Of a DNA stretch of 54,563 nt, positions 35,729 to 44,961 are shown piece after piece. The position numbers and the translations under genes were made by a program. Each line of letters starts with the position of its first letter. The first letter of the stretch is position 1. The notes under the pieces were generated by a model. It ran no database searches. It worked only from the letters and a program-made list of their open reading frames with translations, and was not told the origin of the DNA. The DNA is from an uncultured Dorea sp. (GTDB lineage Bacteria > Bacillota > Clostridia > Lachnospirales > Lachnospiraceae), in the NCBI GenBank assembly GCA_910588745.1, contig CAJURK010000018.1:1-54563 (forward strand). The letters are read 5' to 3'.

Positions 35729-36607
35729 ATGCATAAATATCTTAATGCCATAGGATATGGTGAATTAACTTCAGAAAAAGAATTGAATAAAATGTTGCGA
35801 GAGGCAGAAAATGTTTATTCGCACCATGAACTCGTAGCGCTTGATCAGGAGACGGATTATTGTGAATACCGTACAGAATGTGCGGATGGTATGGGAATAT
35901 GCATAAGTGGTACATCCGATATGGAAGAACATTTTGAAAGATACTATTATTATCCTTATTTTGAAGGAAGTGAAATAACCTCCAGAGCAGACATTATGAT
36001 TGAGAAAAGACTCGACAAGGAAGCATATGCGGGAGTCTGTGAGGACGCAAAACTTGGAATAAGTTTAATTTTCCATCTTCAAAATACGGCGGAATGTATG
36101 AGAATAACGGGCTGCCAGCCTCAGGAAATCAAACAAGGCTCCATTACTTTGGCCGGACTGTGTAATTATGGAATGATCCTCCTTCCGGTCATGAAAAGTC
36201 CAGAACAGGAACGAAAAAGAAAAGAAGAATCAAAAAACCGGATGATGCTCTTGACCGCGGCAAGGAATGGGGATCAATCTGCAATGGAAAGTCTGACGTT
36301 GGATGATCTAGATACTTATACAAAGGTATCAAGACGTTTGGTTACAGAGGATGTATTTAGTATCGTGGATACATATTTTATGCCATATGGAATCGAATGC
36401 GACAGTTATTCTATTCTAGGCGAAATATTAAGTATCCGACAGACAGAAAACTGGCAGACGGGAAAAGAACTGTATATTATGCAGCTCAACGTAAATGAAA
36501 TGAAATTTGATGTCTGTGTGCCAAAATCGAACCTGATAGGCGAGCCGGCAGAAGGCAGAAGATTTAAGGGCAACATATGGCTGCAAGGCAAGATTACTGT
36601 TCCATAA
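35729..36607 (+). CDS. DUF3881 family protein
   Basis: 292-residue soluble protein of a family that I know mainly from Lachnospiraceae. It starts MHKYLNAIGYGELTSEKELNKM and has an acidic, aromatic patch (HFERYYYYPYFEGSE, about 70-84). No catalytic motif is visible. Its function is unknown. It lies 18 bp after serS and is the last gene before a strong terminator. Confidence 0.82.
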   Translation: MHKYLNAIGYGELTSEKELNKMLREAENVYSHHELVALDQETDYCEYRTECADGMGICISGTSDMEEHFERYYYYPYFEGSEITSRADIMIEKRLDKEAYAGVCEDAKLGISLIFHLQNTAECMRITGCQPQEIKQGSITLAGLCNYGMILLPVMKSPEQERKRKEESKNRMMLLTAARNGDQSAMESLTLDDLDTYTKVSRRLVTEDVFSIVDTYFMPYGIECDSYSILGEILSIRQTENWQTGKELYIMQLNVNEMKFDVCVPKSNLIGEPAEGRRFKGNIWLQGKITVP

Positions 36608-36630
36608 GGCAAATTATTAAAAAGAAAAAG

Positions 36631-36669
36631 AGGATGTCGGGAAATGATTGATACTTTTCCCGACATCCT
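36631..36669. terminator. Bidirectional terminator after the parA-serS operon
   Basis: AGGATGTCGGGAAA (36631-36644) pairs with TTTCCCGACATCCT (36656-36669), flanked by an A-rich run on the left and T-rich sequence on the right. It serves the DUF3881 gene and the convergent surface-protein gene. Confidence 0.9.
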
Positions 36670-36675
36670 TATTCT

Positions 36676-38541
36676 TTACCTTCTGGTCTGAAATCTTCTG
36701 ACAAACAGAATTACGGTGAAAGAAAAACCAAATGCAAAAATGAGTAGTCCAATTGGAACAGAGTCTCCTGTTTCAGGAGAAAACGGATTCCTATTCGTTC
36801 CTTCCGGTTTTTGATTCGAGGAAGAACTGGAAGAGGAATCTTCCTGTTTTTTAAGATTCAGTGTTGTTTCTGCCTGTCCGTCCTCGTAATGTATTACAAA
36901 TTTATGTATACCTATAGCCAGAGTGTTTAGGTATTCTGACTTTAATGTAATTATTGTAGATCCGGCTTCAGCAGTGTAATGCTCTTTTGATATTTCTTTT
37001 CCATCCATTGATACGCTGACAAATTTATCAAAATCTCCGTCTGATTTTATTGTGATATTCTTATCTCCGCCAAGATAAATTGTCTGATTGGCTCCTTCCG
37101 TAATCCGATATGTTTTTTGTGGATCCGAAATTGATTTTAAGGAACTTATGGCTGTTTCAATTGCGGATGCATAACCGTCTACTACAGCTTGTTCCCGGAT
37201 ATCTTTTCCTCTAAGTACAGCTTTAACAGCTTCTTCAACAATTTCAAAATTAGAATATTTATTTTTATCTAAGGATTCCGCCTTTGCAATCGCACGGTCT
37301 ACCGCGCTGTAGTCTGCGTCTGAAAAAGATATATCTCCGGTATTAGTGATAATGCCGGAAAAAGAAGGGATACCGTTTGATGTAATAGTTCCTCCAATAT
37401 GGATATCTTTATCAGATTTTATATACCTATCCCCAATTTCAGTTTTACCGCCGGTAATTGATATGTCTCCGTTTGCATAAATGCCGTTTGCCGCTTTGAC
37501 GTCAGAATCGGCAAATTCCACAGAACCGTTAGAGAAGAAGCTAATATCATCCTCGGCTACTGTATTTAAAGAAGAATTTCTGACAACAGCCTGATTAACA
37601 GCCCACACAGCGCAGTAATAGCTTTGTGAAGTTATAGTGGAAGAATCGGAAACTTCAAGATAATGACAGAGAATACCGTTATTCTTCTTAGAATTAGTGT
37701 TGACCGAAGAATTGGAAATAGTAATCTTATTATTAGCATGAAGCGCCTGGCTGGTATTAGCGGCAGAGGTTATTTCTGCTCCGTTTGAAATAACTATATT
37801 ATCGGAAGAAACAGCTAACCGATCTGCGGTATTAATTGACAGACGACTTCCGGAAATGGTAAGGTTTCCAGAAGCGGTAATTCCATCATCTATTTTCTCC
37901 ATGACAATGGATGAGCCGTCAGATATTGTAAGAGAATTTGCATTTATTGCAGAGATTCCATTGCATCGGGGATCATATGAGGGGCCGGACTGGGTGGTTA
38001 TACTGATATGAGAATTGCTTATCAGATTATCTTTTCCGTGTATGTATATCGCATAACCATGGTCAGCGCCGATATGACCAATATTAATCTGCAGGCTGGC
38101 ATCTCTGACTGTTAGTCCTCCTCCTTCAATAAAAATACCCCTGCAATTATTTCCCGAGAGAACCTGGCTGGTATTGATTGTTAATCTTCCGCCGGAGATT
38201 CCTTTTATAGTGAAAGGGTGAGTGCTTGCAATTCCGTAATGGGCGTTGATCGTATTATCTCCTTTCAGCTCGACCGTCACACCTTCCTCCTGAATATCAA
38301 TTCCTTTTAAGAGGAGATTTCCATTGGAATCTGTGTTAATAACTGCATTGTCAAGTGTTAAAGTCTTTGTATCTGCATCGTATACTGCAGTACCTCCTCC
38401 GCATGAAACGGTATGATCTGCTGCGTTCAGTATATTAGAATCATTTACTGTAATCGTATTATTAGAAGCAAAAACTGATTCCGACTGAAAAATGAACAGA
38501 AAACATACCGTTAAAAACGAAAAAAATAATTTTGCCTTCAA
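36676..38541 (-). CDS. Sortase-anchored beta-helix surface protein
   Basis: 621-residue exported protein. Signal peptide at 1-25 (hydrophobic core FFSFLTVCFLFIF, cleavage after VFA). Residues about 30-400 are short Gly/Asn/Ser-rich repeats with recurring ITIS- and LTIS-type strands, consistent with a parallel beta-helix of the pectate-lyase/carbohydrate-related type. A FIVAR-like helical domain (about 415-480) and an Ig-like beta domain (about 485-580) follow. The C-terminus has a Ser/Asn-rich spacer, the sortase-type motif SPETGD, a membrane helix and an Arg-rich tail. Ligand unknown; adhesion or glycan binding is inferred from architecture. Confidence 0.85.
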   Translation of the reverse strand: MKAKLFFSFLTVCFLFIFQSESVFASNNTITVNDSNILNAADHTVSCGGGTAVYDADTKTLTLDNAVINTDSNGNLLLKGIDIQEEGVTVELKGDNTINAHYGIASTHPFTIKGISGGRLTINTSQVLSGNNCRGIFIEGGGLTVRDASLQINIGHIGADHGYAIYIHGKDNLISNSHISITTQSGPSYDPRCNGISAINANSLTISDGSSIVMEKIDDGITASGNLTISGSRLSINTADRLAVSSDNIVISNGAEITSAANTSQALHANNKITISNSSVNTNSKKNNGILCHYLEVSDSSTITSQSYYCAVWAVNQAVVRNSSLNTVAEDDISFFSNGSVEFADSDVKAANGIYANGDISITGGKTEIGDRYIKSDKDIHIGGTITSNGIPSFSGIITNTGDISFSDADYSAVDRAIAKAESLDKNKYSNFEIVEEAVKAVLRGKDIREQAVVDGYASAIETAISSLKSISDPQKTYRITEGANQTIYLGGDKNITIKSDGDFDKFVSVSMDGKEISKEHYTAEAGSTIITLKSEYLNTLAIGIHKFVIHYEDGQAETTLNLKKQEDSSSSSSSNQKPEGTNRNPFSPETGDSVPIGLLIFAFGFSFTVILFVRRFQTRR

Positions 38542-38662
38542 TGTTTATGTTTTTCCTTTCTTGTCCTTGATCTAAGTGCGACGTATTTAGTTGTAATTTC
38601 CCCTATTAAGCATTACTCAATCCTGGTTTGTTTCTGTTAAAATATCTGCCAGCCCTGTCTTT

Positions 38663-38702
38663 CTTTCAGCGTACAAAGAAATAGTTTCTTCTACACTGAA
38701 AG
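38663..38702. repeat. Imperfect hairpin upstream of the surface-protein gene
   Basis: CTTTCAGCGTACAAAGAAA and TTTCTTCTACACTGAAAG are near-complements separated by a few bases. On the minus strand they follow an excellent GGAGGTGATGAC box at 38715-38726 and lie within a possible 17-codon frame (38666-38719, minus). This may be a leader peptide or remnant. Confidence 0.35.
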
Positions 38703-38807
38703 TACAGACCCATTGTCATCACCTCCGTGTTTAGAAATAAAAATATTGCTCCGTATCTTTATAGTAACATCTGCGCTTAGAAATGGCAAGAAAATCATTT
38801 TCGAGGG

Positions 38808-40172
38808 TTATTTTCTATTCTGTTTTCTAATTTTTTCATTTGCTCTCTCTACGTTCATCAGGGCAAGGATCAGCATGATCACAATATTAATAACCAGAGG
38901 GATCCACAAATACATAATATGCAGCATGTTAATACAGGACTCTGGCTGTACCGCAAGAGTTCCGTCGAATTTGCTGAACTCCAGCAGCCATCCGGCGGCG
39001 GCCGTTCCCAGCCCTCCGCCAAGCTTTACGCCAAGAGAGGTACAGGAATACATCGTCCCGTCTACTCGTTTTCCTTTTGTTAAGTAAGTATATTCCGAAC
39101 AGGATGCAATTACTGCGTTCATATCTCCCTGCCACGGACCCTGTCCAAGCGCGGCAAGGGCTGTAAAAGCCAGCATAAGAGGAACGCTTCCCATATAACC
39201 GGCGGCCACCACAAAGGCTCTTCCTATAACAGCGATGATATAACCTCTTAGATTCAGTTTATACATTCCTTTCCATTTACCTACAAGGGTAGGGGTAAAT
39301 ATCAATGCAATGATCAGAGGAATATTGAAAGCCCATGAAAATACACCGTAGAGATTTTCATTTTTTAACACATACGTCATATAGTAAATTCCAGAATTAA
39401 TCATGGCGCCGTAAAGCTGCTGCAGAATATATACTCCGCAGATCATCAGATAAAATTTATTAGAAATCAGAAGGCGGAAGGCTTCGATTAATCCGTATTT
39501 TTCTTCTTCTGATTTTCCGTTATTACCTTCGTTCAGCTCTTCCTCGGGCAGTTCTTTTACAGAAAGAGCAGAGATCGTATTGATTATCAGTCCAAGTACG
39601 GAATAGACGATTGCGACTGTTCTCCAGGCGTTAGCCCCGCCGCCGCATTTTGCAACAAAGCCGATTGTTACAGACTGAATCAGAAGGCTTGTGGAAAAGG
39701 CGAAGATGAATCGGCAGGAACCCATCTGGACACGTTCCTTACTGTTTTTTGTTACCAGCGAGGTAAGCGCAGAGTAAGCAATGTTATTAGCGGTATAGAA
39801 GACGCCGTTTAATAAGGTATAAGCAATAAAAAACCATGCGTATTGGGCGGTGGTTCCCCAAGTGGTGGGAATAGCAAAGTTTGCCGCTAATGTAATCGCG
39901 CAGCCAATATAACCATATAACATCCATGGCCTGGCTTTTCCAAGTTTTGAGCGGGTTTTATCGATCATTGCGCCGAAGAAAATATCGGTAAAACCATCGA
40001 ATAGTTTTGACAGTGCAATGAGCGAACCCACAATACCCGCAGAGAGACCGATTGTGTTGGTTAAATAGATCATTACAAAGGAAGATAAGAAAGCATATAC
40101 CACGTTGCCTGCAATATCTCCGGAACCGTATCCGACTTTGTTATACCATTTTAAATATGTTTTTTCGTTCAT
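38808..40172 (-). CDS. GPH-family sugar:cation symporter (MFS superfamily)
   Basis: 454-residue membrane protein with about 12 transmembrane segments. The GPH signature is visible in the first cytoplasmic loop (SKLFDGFTDIFFGAMIDKTRSKLGKARPWMLYG, about 53-85), as in MelB and LacS. A short acidic loop (EEELNEGNNGKSEEEKYG) divides the halves. There is no C-terminal EIIA domain. It lies 44 bp downstream of the lacZ gene on the same strand, so it probably imports a galactoside for that enzyme. Confidence 0.9.
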   Translation of the reverse strand: MNEKTYLKWYNKVGYGSGDIAGNVVYAFLSSFVMIYLTNTIGLSAGIVGSLIALSKLFDGFTDIFFGAMIDKTRSKLGKARPWMLYGYIGCAITLAANFAIPTTWGTTAQYAWFFIAYTLLNGVFYTANNIAYSALTSLVTKNSKERVQMGSCRFIFAFSTSLLIQSVTIGFVAKCGGGANAWRTVAIVYSVLGLIINTISALSVKELPEEELNEGNNGKSEEEKYGLIEAFRLLISNKFYLMICGVYILQQLYGAMINSGIYYMTYVLKNENLYGVFSWAFNIPLIIALIFTPTLVGKWKGMYKLNLRGYIIAVIGRAFVVAAGYMGSVPLMLAFTALAALGQGPWQGDMNAVIASCSEYTYLTKGKRVDGTMYSCTSLGVKLGGGLGTAAAGWLLEFSKFDGTLAVQPESCINMLHIMYLWIPLVINIVIMLILALMNVERANEKIRKQNRK

Positions 40173-40216
40173 AAGAATAAATCTCCTTTCATTAAATAGG
40201 CGTTAAAAAATTTAAT

Positions 40217-43200
40217 CTACATCGTTTTTTTCTGTGAAATGTCGAATGGTACCAGCTTAAATTGAAAACAAAATGCGGTTTCATGGAAGCGATACTTTTC
40301 CAGAACATTCGGCCCGCAGCTATTTGAACCGATTCCATGAAGCGCGTAATCCAGGCATAATATAGTTTTTCCCGATTCCTCCAATTCAAAATGATGAGAT
40401 TTGCTCTCCAGTTCCTCTTGTGAATAGGCAGATGCGTGAAAGGAAAAACTGGTGTCCGATACGGCGGTTAATCCAAGGCGTTTTCCATTTATTTTTACGT
40501 AATCGCAGTCAAAACGGTTTCCATTTTCCTGCGGGAAGATATAATCTTCGTGCAATTCTGAAATAGTTGCAGAGTAAAGTCCATGGCTGCTGGCTCTATG
40601 CTTATCTCGGTAATTTTCATAAGGACCATATCCATAATAAGAAACGGTTTCGAATTCTCTCGGAAGAAACAGCCTCACGCCAAATCGCGGTAAAAAAGGA
40701 AAGGCTTCGTTCTTTTTAACATTCAGCGCCGCGAAAATGCCTCCGTTATGGTCCACGACCCATTGGGCCTGTACATCCAGAATTCTCTGCAGGGAAGCTG
40801 CTGAAACGGACATAGAGGAGGAAATGACAATTTTATTTTCGGAATGGGTTATGAGAGCGTTGTATGCTCTTGTACAGGAATGATGGTAATGGGCTCTTTT
40901 CCACTCCGTCTGGATATACATGTCGTTGTCTGTGGGGGCTCTCCAGATATTAATCTCCATTGGTTTTTCCAAGTATTCTTTTCCCTCATAAATCATACTT
41001 TCAAACATACCGTTCTTCTTGCTGTAGGTATAACAGAAATTCTTTCCGGATAAACGAATTTGGCAGTCTGTTTCTTTTATGGATATAGCGGCGCGTACGT
41101 CCGTTTTTCGGTTTAGCCATTCCATAGCGGTAAGATTTCTCCCATCTTCATTTTCCAGCCGGATTTCGTCAAAGCCTAATAAATGTCCTGCCGGAACCAT
41201 AACAGAATCGTGCAGGAGATGGTATCGTATGTTCAGATAAATTTTCCCTGTTTTTGGAATAGGAAAATCAAGCTTTATGATTCCCTCCTTGTGCGGCTCT
41301 ATGGAACACACCGGTACGGGGCCTGCGGCAGTACAGACGCCGTCGCGGGTTACTTCATAATGAATGGAGGCATAATCCTTTAAATCAGTAAAATCTAAGT
41401 AGTTATGGAGAGTTAGTTCCTTTGTATCGGCGCGATAGGAAATAACTCTTGCCGGACGATGTACGTTTTTATATTCTAGCAGTCCAACGTGAGGGGTGCG
41501 GTCCGGATAAACCAATCCGTCTATACAGAAATTACCGTCATGGATTGTTTCGCCAAAGTCTCCGCCGTAGAGATATTTTTTCTTACCGTTTTCAGCTATT
41601 CCGATTTCAACTGCATGATCGCACCATTCCCATACAAACCCGCCGCACAGAATGTCATGCTTTTCGATAAGCTGAAAGTAATCTTCAAAATCCCCGGGAC
41701 CATTTCCCATTGAATGAGAGTATTCAACCAAAAGAAAGGGTTTTGACGCGTCCTTTTCCAAATATTCCTGTATCTCTGAGAGGGCGGGATACATTCTGCT
41801 GTACAGGTCAAGATTTGTGTAATCATAGATTTTGTCGTTATTGCGATATCTGGCGCTTTCATAGTGGGTAATCCGCTGAGGGTCAAATTCTTTGGTCCAA
41901 TGGAGGGCTTTTTCAAAATTACATCCATATGCGCTTTCATTTCCCATTGACCATATCAGGATACAGGGTCGGTTCTTATCTCGCTGGATCATAAGCTGTA
42001 TCCGGTCTAAGATGGAGTTTTCCCACAACGGATTATCCGCAATTGGATTGTTCCAGTTCTTAAATCGGTTATAATCGATATCTTCTTTGTCATACAGCAT
42101 GAAAGGCCCGTGGGATTCGATATCTGCTTCGTTCATGACCATAAAACCATATTTATCACATAACTGATAGAAATAAGGCGCATTTGGATAGTGGCTGGAA
42201 CGGATAGCGTTGAAATTATGCTGTTTCATCATGATAAGATCTTTCTTAATCTGGTTGATATTGACGGCGGCTCCGGTAACAGGATCCGAATCATGGCGGT
42301 TTACACCGCGAAATTTGATTTTTTGGTCGTTTAAGTAAAGAATCTTATTTTTAATCTGAATTGTCCGAAAACCGATGTATTCGGTAATTGTCTCGTTTTC
42401 TGTTTCAATAACAAGTTTATATAAATGGGGATGTTCGGCGCTCCATAATTGTGGTTGTTTTAAGTTTAATGAAATGTGATCTATTTTGACTTTGCCGGAT
42501 GCCATGATATGATTTTTCTGATTATATAGAGTGACTGTTGTATCAATTGGCTGACCGATATAAGAGAAATGAAGTAATACTTCGGCTTTCTTTTCATTGA
42601 CAGTAGTTGTAATGTGATAATCCCTGACACACTGTTTCGGACGTTTTAGGAGATAGACGTCCCGGAAGATTCCGCTCATACGGAACTTATCCTGGTCTTC
42701 TAGGTAGCTTCCGTCGCACCATTTCAATACAAGGACTGACAAGGTATTTTTACCTTCTTTTAGTAATGACGATACATCAAATTCACTTGTGGCGTGAGAT
42801 ACCTGGCTGTATCCGGTATAAGTACCGTTGAGCCATACATAAAAACAGGAATCGATTCCTTCAAAATTTAAGAATGCCTGCGGCGCCTGAATATCTTTTT
42901 CATATTGAAATTCGTACACATATGCGCCGCAGGGAATATCATGCGGAACATAGGGGGGATCAAATGGAAACGGATATCGAATGTTTGAATACTGATGGGA
43001 ATCATATCCATACATCTGCCAGACGCCGGGAACTTTCTGTACATCGAAATCTGACGTATCAAAATCAGGTTCAAAGAATGGATCCTGAACATCATAGATA
43101 CTCTCGAAAAACCGGAATTTCCAGTTGCCGTTTAGGAATTGTATCCGGTCGGATTCTTCTCTGTGTTCTATCAGATTGTCCATTCTTTTTGATGCGGGGA

Positions 43201-43273
43201 TATAGTATGCTCTGGCAGGCATGGTCCCTTCGTGGAGAATCTCAGGATTCTCGTAATGCTTTGGTACAATCAT
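40217..43273 (-). CDS. lacZ: Beta-galactosidase, glycoside hydrolase family 2
   Basis: 1018-residue LacZ-type enzyme that hydrolyses terminal beta-galactosides such as lactose. Jelly-roll domain (about 40-220), Ig-like domains, TIM-barrel (about 315-610), and the C-terminal beta-sandwich region. The acid/base is Glu446 (SMGNESAYG) and the nucleophile is Glu517 (LVEYSHSMGNG). There is no signal peptide, so it is cytoplasmic and needs the symporter next to it. The start follows AAAAGGAGG. It is divergent from an AraC regulator. Confidence 0.95.
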   Translation of the reverse strand: MIVPKHYENPEILHEGTMPARAYYIPASKRMDNLIEHREESDRIQFLNGNWKFRFFESIYDVQDPFFEPDFDTSDFDVQKVPGVWQMYGYDSHQYSNIRYPFPFDPPYVPHDIPCGAYVYEFQYEKDIQAPQAFLNFEGIDSCFYVWLNGTYTGYSQVSHATSEFDVSSLLKEGKNTLSVLVLKWCDGSYLEDQDKFRMSGIFRDVYLLKRPKQCVRDYHITTTVNEKKAEVLLHFSYIGQPIDTTVTLYNQKNHIMASGKVKIDHISLNLKQPQLWSAEHPHLYKLVIETENETITEYIGFRTIQIKNKILYLNDQKIKFRGVNRHDSDPVTGAAVNINQIKKDLIMMKQHNFNAIRSSHYPNAPYFYQLCDKYGFMVMNEADIESHGPFMLYDKEDIDYNRFKNWNNPIADNPLWENSILDRIQLMIQRDKNRPCILIWSMGNESAYGCNFEKALHWTKEFDPQRITHYESARYRNNDKIYDYTNLDLYSRMYPALSEIQEYLEKDASKPFLLVEYSHSMGNGPGDFEDYFQLIEKHDILCGGFVWEWCDHAVEIGIAENGKKKYLYGGDFGETIHDGNFCIDGLVYPDRTPHVGLLEYKNVHRPARVISYRADTKELTLHNYLDFTDLKDYASIHYEVTRDGVCTAAGPVPVCSIEPHKEGIIKLDFPIPKTGKIYLNIRYHLLHDSVMVPAGHLLGFDEIRLENEDGRNLTAMEWLNRKTDVRAAISIKETDCQIRLSGKNFCYTYSKKNGMFESMIYEGKEYLEKPMEINIWRAPTDNDMYIQTEWKRAHYHHSCTRAYNALITHSENKIVISSSMSVSAASLQRILDVQAQWVVDHNGGIFAALNVKKNEAFPFLPRFGVRLFLPREFETVSYYGYGPYENYRDKHRASSHGLYSATISELHEDYIFPQENGNRFDCDYVKINGKRLGLTAVSDTSFSFHASAYSQEELESKSHHFELEESGKTILCLDYALHGIGSNSCGPNVLEKYRFHETAFCFQFKLVPFDISQKKTM

Positions 43274-43408
43274 CTTTGCAGCCTCCTTTTTTAAATATTA
43301 TTTTTTTGCCAGTTGTAGTCCGTAAGGGTTTTTGAAATATTTCCCTGCCAAAACTCTGCGGTAAAGGCGATACCCTGCTGAACCGTTTGCTTCTTTTATT
43401 TTGGTATT

Positions 43409-43437
43409 ATTATATAAACCGACGGCTTGGAAGTCTA
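43409..43437 (-). promoter_or_regulatory. Promoter of the lacZ-symporter operon
   Basis: On the minus strand TAGACT (43432-43437), a 17-bp spacer and TATAAT (43409-43414), about 135 bp before the lacZ start. The weak -35 suggests activation. Confidence 0.65.
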
Positions 43438-43447
43438 TAAACTCGAT

Positions 43448-43476
43448 TAGACAAAACATACACAAAATGATACAAT
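43448..43476 (+). promoter_or_regulatory. Promoter of the AraC regulator gene
   Basis: TAGACA (43448-43453), 17 bp, TACAAT (43471-43476), about 30 bp before the start at 43506. Its -35 is only 10 bp from the -35 of the divergent lacZ promoter. Confidence 0.65.
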
Positions 43477-43505
43477 AGAAAAAATAGATGAGGGAGGTGC
43501 AGGTT

Positions 43506-44384
43506 ATGTATATTAATTCCGGATATTTGAATCGTTCCCATGTGGCGTTTAAGGATAAGTCAAAACCTTTGATTGTCGGGAGTTGTGGGACATATCGTTT
43601 GTATAAGCATCCAAGGCTTCCTACGTATCGTCCGCGCGGCAGAGTAGATTTTCAGATGATCTATGTGTCCGCAGGATCTGCACATTTTCACTTTGACCAT
43701 GCAGAAAATGATACGGTGGTTACTGCCGGAAATATGGTGCTGTTCCGGCCGAAAGAATTTCAGAAATATGAATATTATGCTGAGGATCAGACGGAAGTAT
43801 ATTGGGTTCATTTTACGGGAGGAAATGTAACGAATATATTGAGAAGCTATGGAATAAAAGACGATATGAGAGTATTCTATATGGGTACTTCTCTGGAATA
43901 TGAACGGATATTTAAGCGGATGATATCTGAGTTGCAGCAGTGCCGGGCGGATTATCAGGAAATGCTGGTTCTTCTTCTCAATCATCTTTTTATCCTAATT
44001 CACAGGCAGGTAACAAAGCGGCATGTGTTGAAGAATGAATATTTGGAATATGAGATGGACGCGGCGGCTCAATATTTTAACGACCACTATAATACGAATA
44101 TCAGTATAGATCAATATGCAAAGTCCCGGGGAATGAGTGTGAGCTGGTTTATCCGCAATTTTAAAGCCTGCATAGGAACGACGCCTATGCAGTATATTGT
44201 CTCCATCCGCATTACCAATGCGCAGGCTCTTTTGGAAACGACTACCTATCCGGTAGCCGAAATCGGGCGCATAGTAGGGTATGAAAATCCATTATATTTT
44301 AGCAGGATTTTCCATAAACAGAAGGGGTTTTCACCGTCTGAATACCGTAAGAGGATTCGTAAAACGGATGGATCCGAATTCTAA
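43506..44384 (+). CDS. AraC-family transcriptional regulator of the lactose module
   Basis: 292 residues: an N-terminal AraC-type sugar-binding cupin (about 20-150, with FHFDHAENDTVVTAGNMVLFRP) and a C-terminal double helix-turn-helix (about 185-285, ISIDQYAKSRGMSVSWFIRNFKACIGTTPMQYI and the VGYENPLYFSRIFHKQKGFSPSEYR signature). The start at 43506 is taken because GGGAGG precedes it. Divergence from lacZ over 232 bp indicates local control, probably activation in response to a galactoside. Confidence 0.9.
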   Translation: MYINSGYLNRSHVAFKDKSKPLIVGSCGTYRLYKHPRLPTYRPRGRVDFQMIYVSAGSAHFHFDHAENDTVVTAGNMVLFRPKEFQKYEYYAEDQTEVYWVHFTGGNVTNILRSYGIKDDMRVFYMGTSLEYERIFKRMISELQQCRADYQEMLVLLLNHLFILIHRQVTKRHVLKNEYLEYEMDAAAQYFNDHYNTNISIDQYAKSRGMSVSWFIRNFKACIGTTPMQYIVSIRITNAQALLETTTYPVAEIGRIVGYENPLYFSRIFHKQKGFSPSEYRKRIRKTDGSEF

Positions 44385-44449
44385 AGAAGTTTGTCGATAG
44401 CAAGAGAAACATTAGGCTGAAAATAGATATCTGTGATGCAAAACCGTGT

Positions 44450-44471
44450 GTCCCCTTATTCACTGAGGGTA
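44450..44471. repeat. Partial copy of the end of the 48378-48481 repeat
   Basis: CCCCTTATTCACTGAGGGTA at about 44452-44471 matches the right end of the repeat at 48462-48481 (CCCCTTGTCCACTGAGGGTA) at 18 of 20 positions. The rest of the 255-bp gap between the AraC gene and the rhodanese gene shows nothing else recognisable. Confidence 0.5.
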
Positions 44472-44639
44472 CTGTGAACAGACTAAACAATAAAAAAATC
44501 AACGTCTAAAGTGAAGAGAAGAGGCTGCTTTGGAAGAAGCGTGATAACATCACAGATTCTTCAAAAAGTACCTGATATATTATGGCTGTAAAAGAAAGCA
44601 AGGAGGGCAATAGCTGCTATACCATAAGGAGGATAAGAT

Positions 44640-44960
44640 ATGGGAATTTTCGATATTTTCAAACAGAAGGATATTAATCAGGGAATAGAAGAATATCAAA
44701 CGGTTTCAGGAGCCGTGTTATTGGATGTTCGCACGCCCCAGGAATATCAGGAGGGGCATATTCCCGGAAGTAAAAGCGTGCCGCTGCAGACGATAAACAA
44801 AGTTGTTTCGGCAGTCCAAAGTAAAGAGACGCCTTTGTATGTTTATTGCTATTCTGGCTCAAGAAGCAGCAAGGCTGTAAGTATGCTTCAGCGCATGGGA
44901 TATACAAATGTGACGAATATTGGTGGAATTTGTGCATATTCAGGAAAGGTGGAATTATAA
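44640..44960 (+). CDS. Single-domain rhodanese-like protein
   Basis: 106-residue rhodanese domain that carries or transfers sulfane sulfur. The catalytic Cys70 lies in VYCYSGSRSSKA, and the upstream LDVRTPQEYQEGHIPGSKSVPL block is typical. It has GGAGG as ribosome binding site. The CoA-disulfide reductase-like gene follows after one base, so the two are coupled, and that protein carries a second rhodanese domain at its C-terminus. Confidence 0.92.
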   Translation: MGIFDIFKQKDINQGIEEYQTVSGAVLLDVRTPQEYQEGHIPGSKSVPLQTINKVVSAVQSKETPLYVYCYSGSRSSKAVSMLQRMGYTNVTNIGGICAYSGKVEL

Positions 44961-44961
44961 A

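Noticed and set aside
42874..43335. 153-codon plus-strand frame over the 5' end of lacZ
   Set aside because: Opposite-strand shadow of lacZ without homology or a ribosome binding site.
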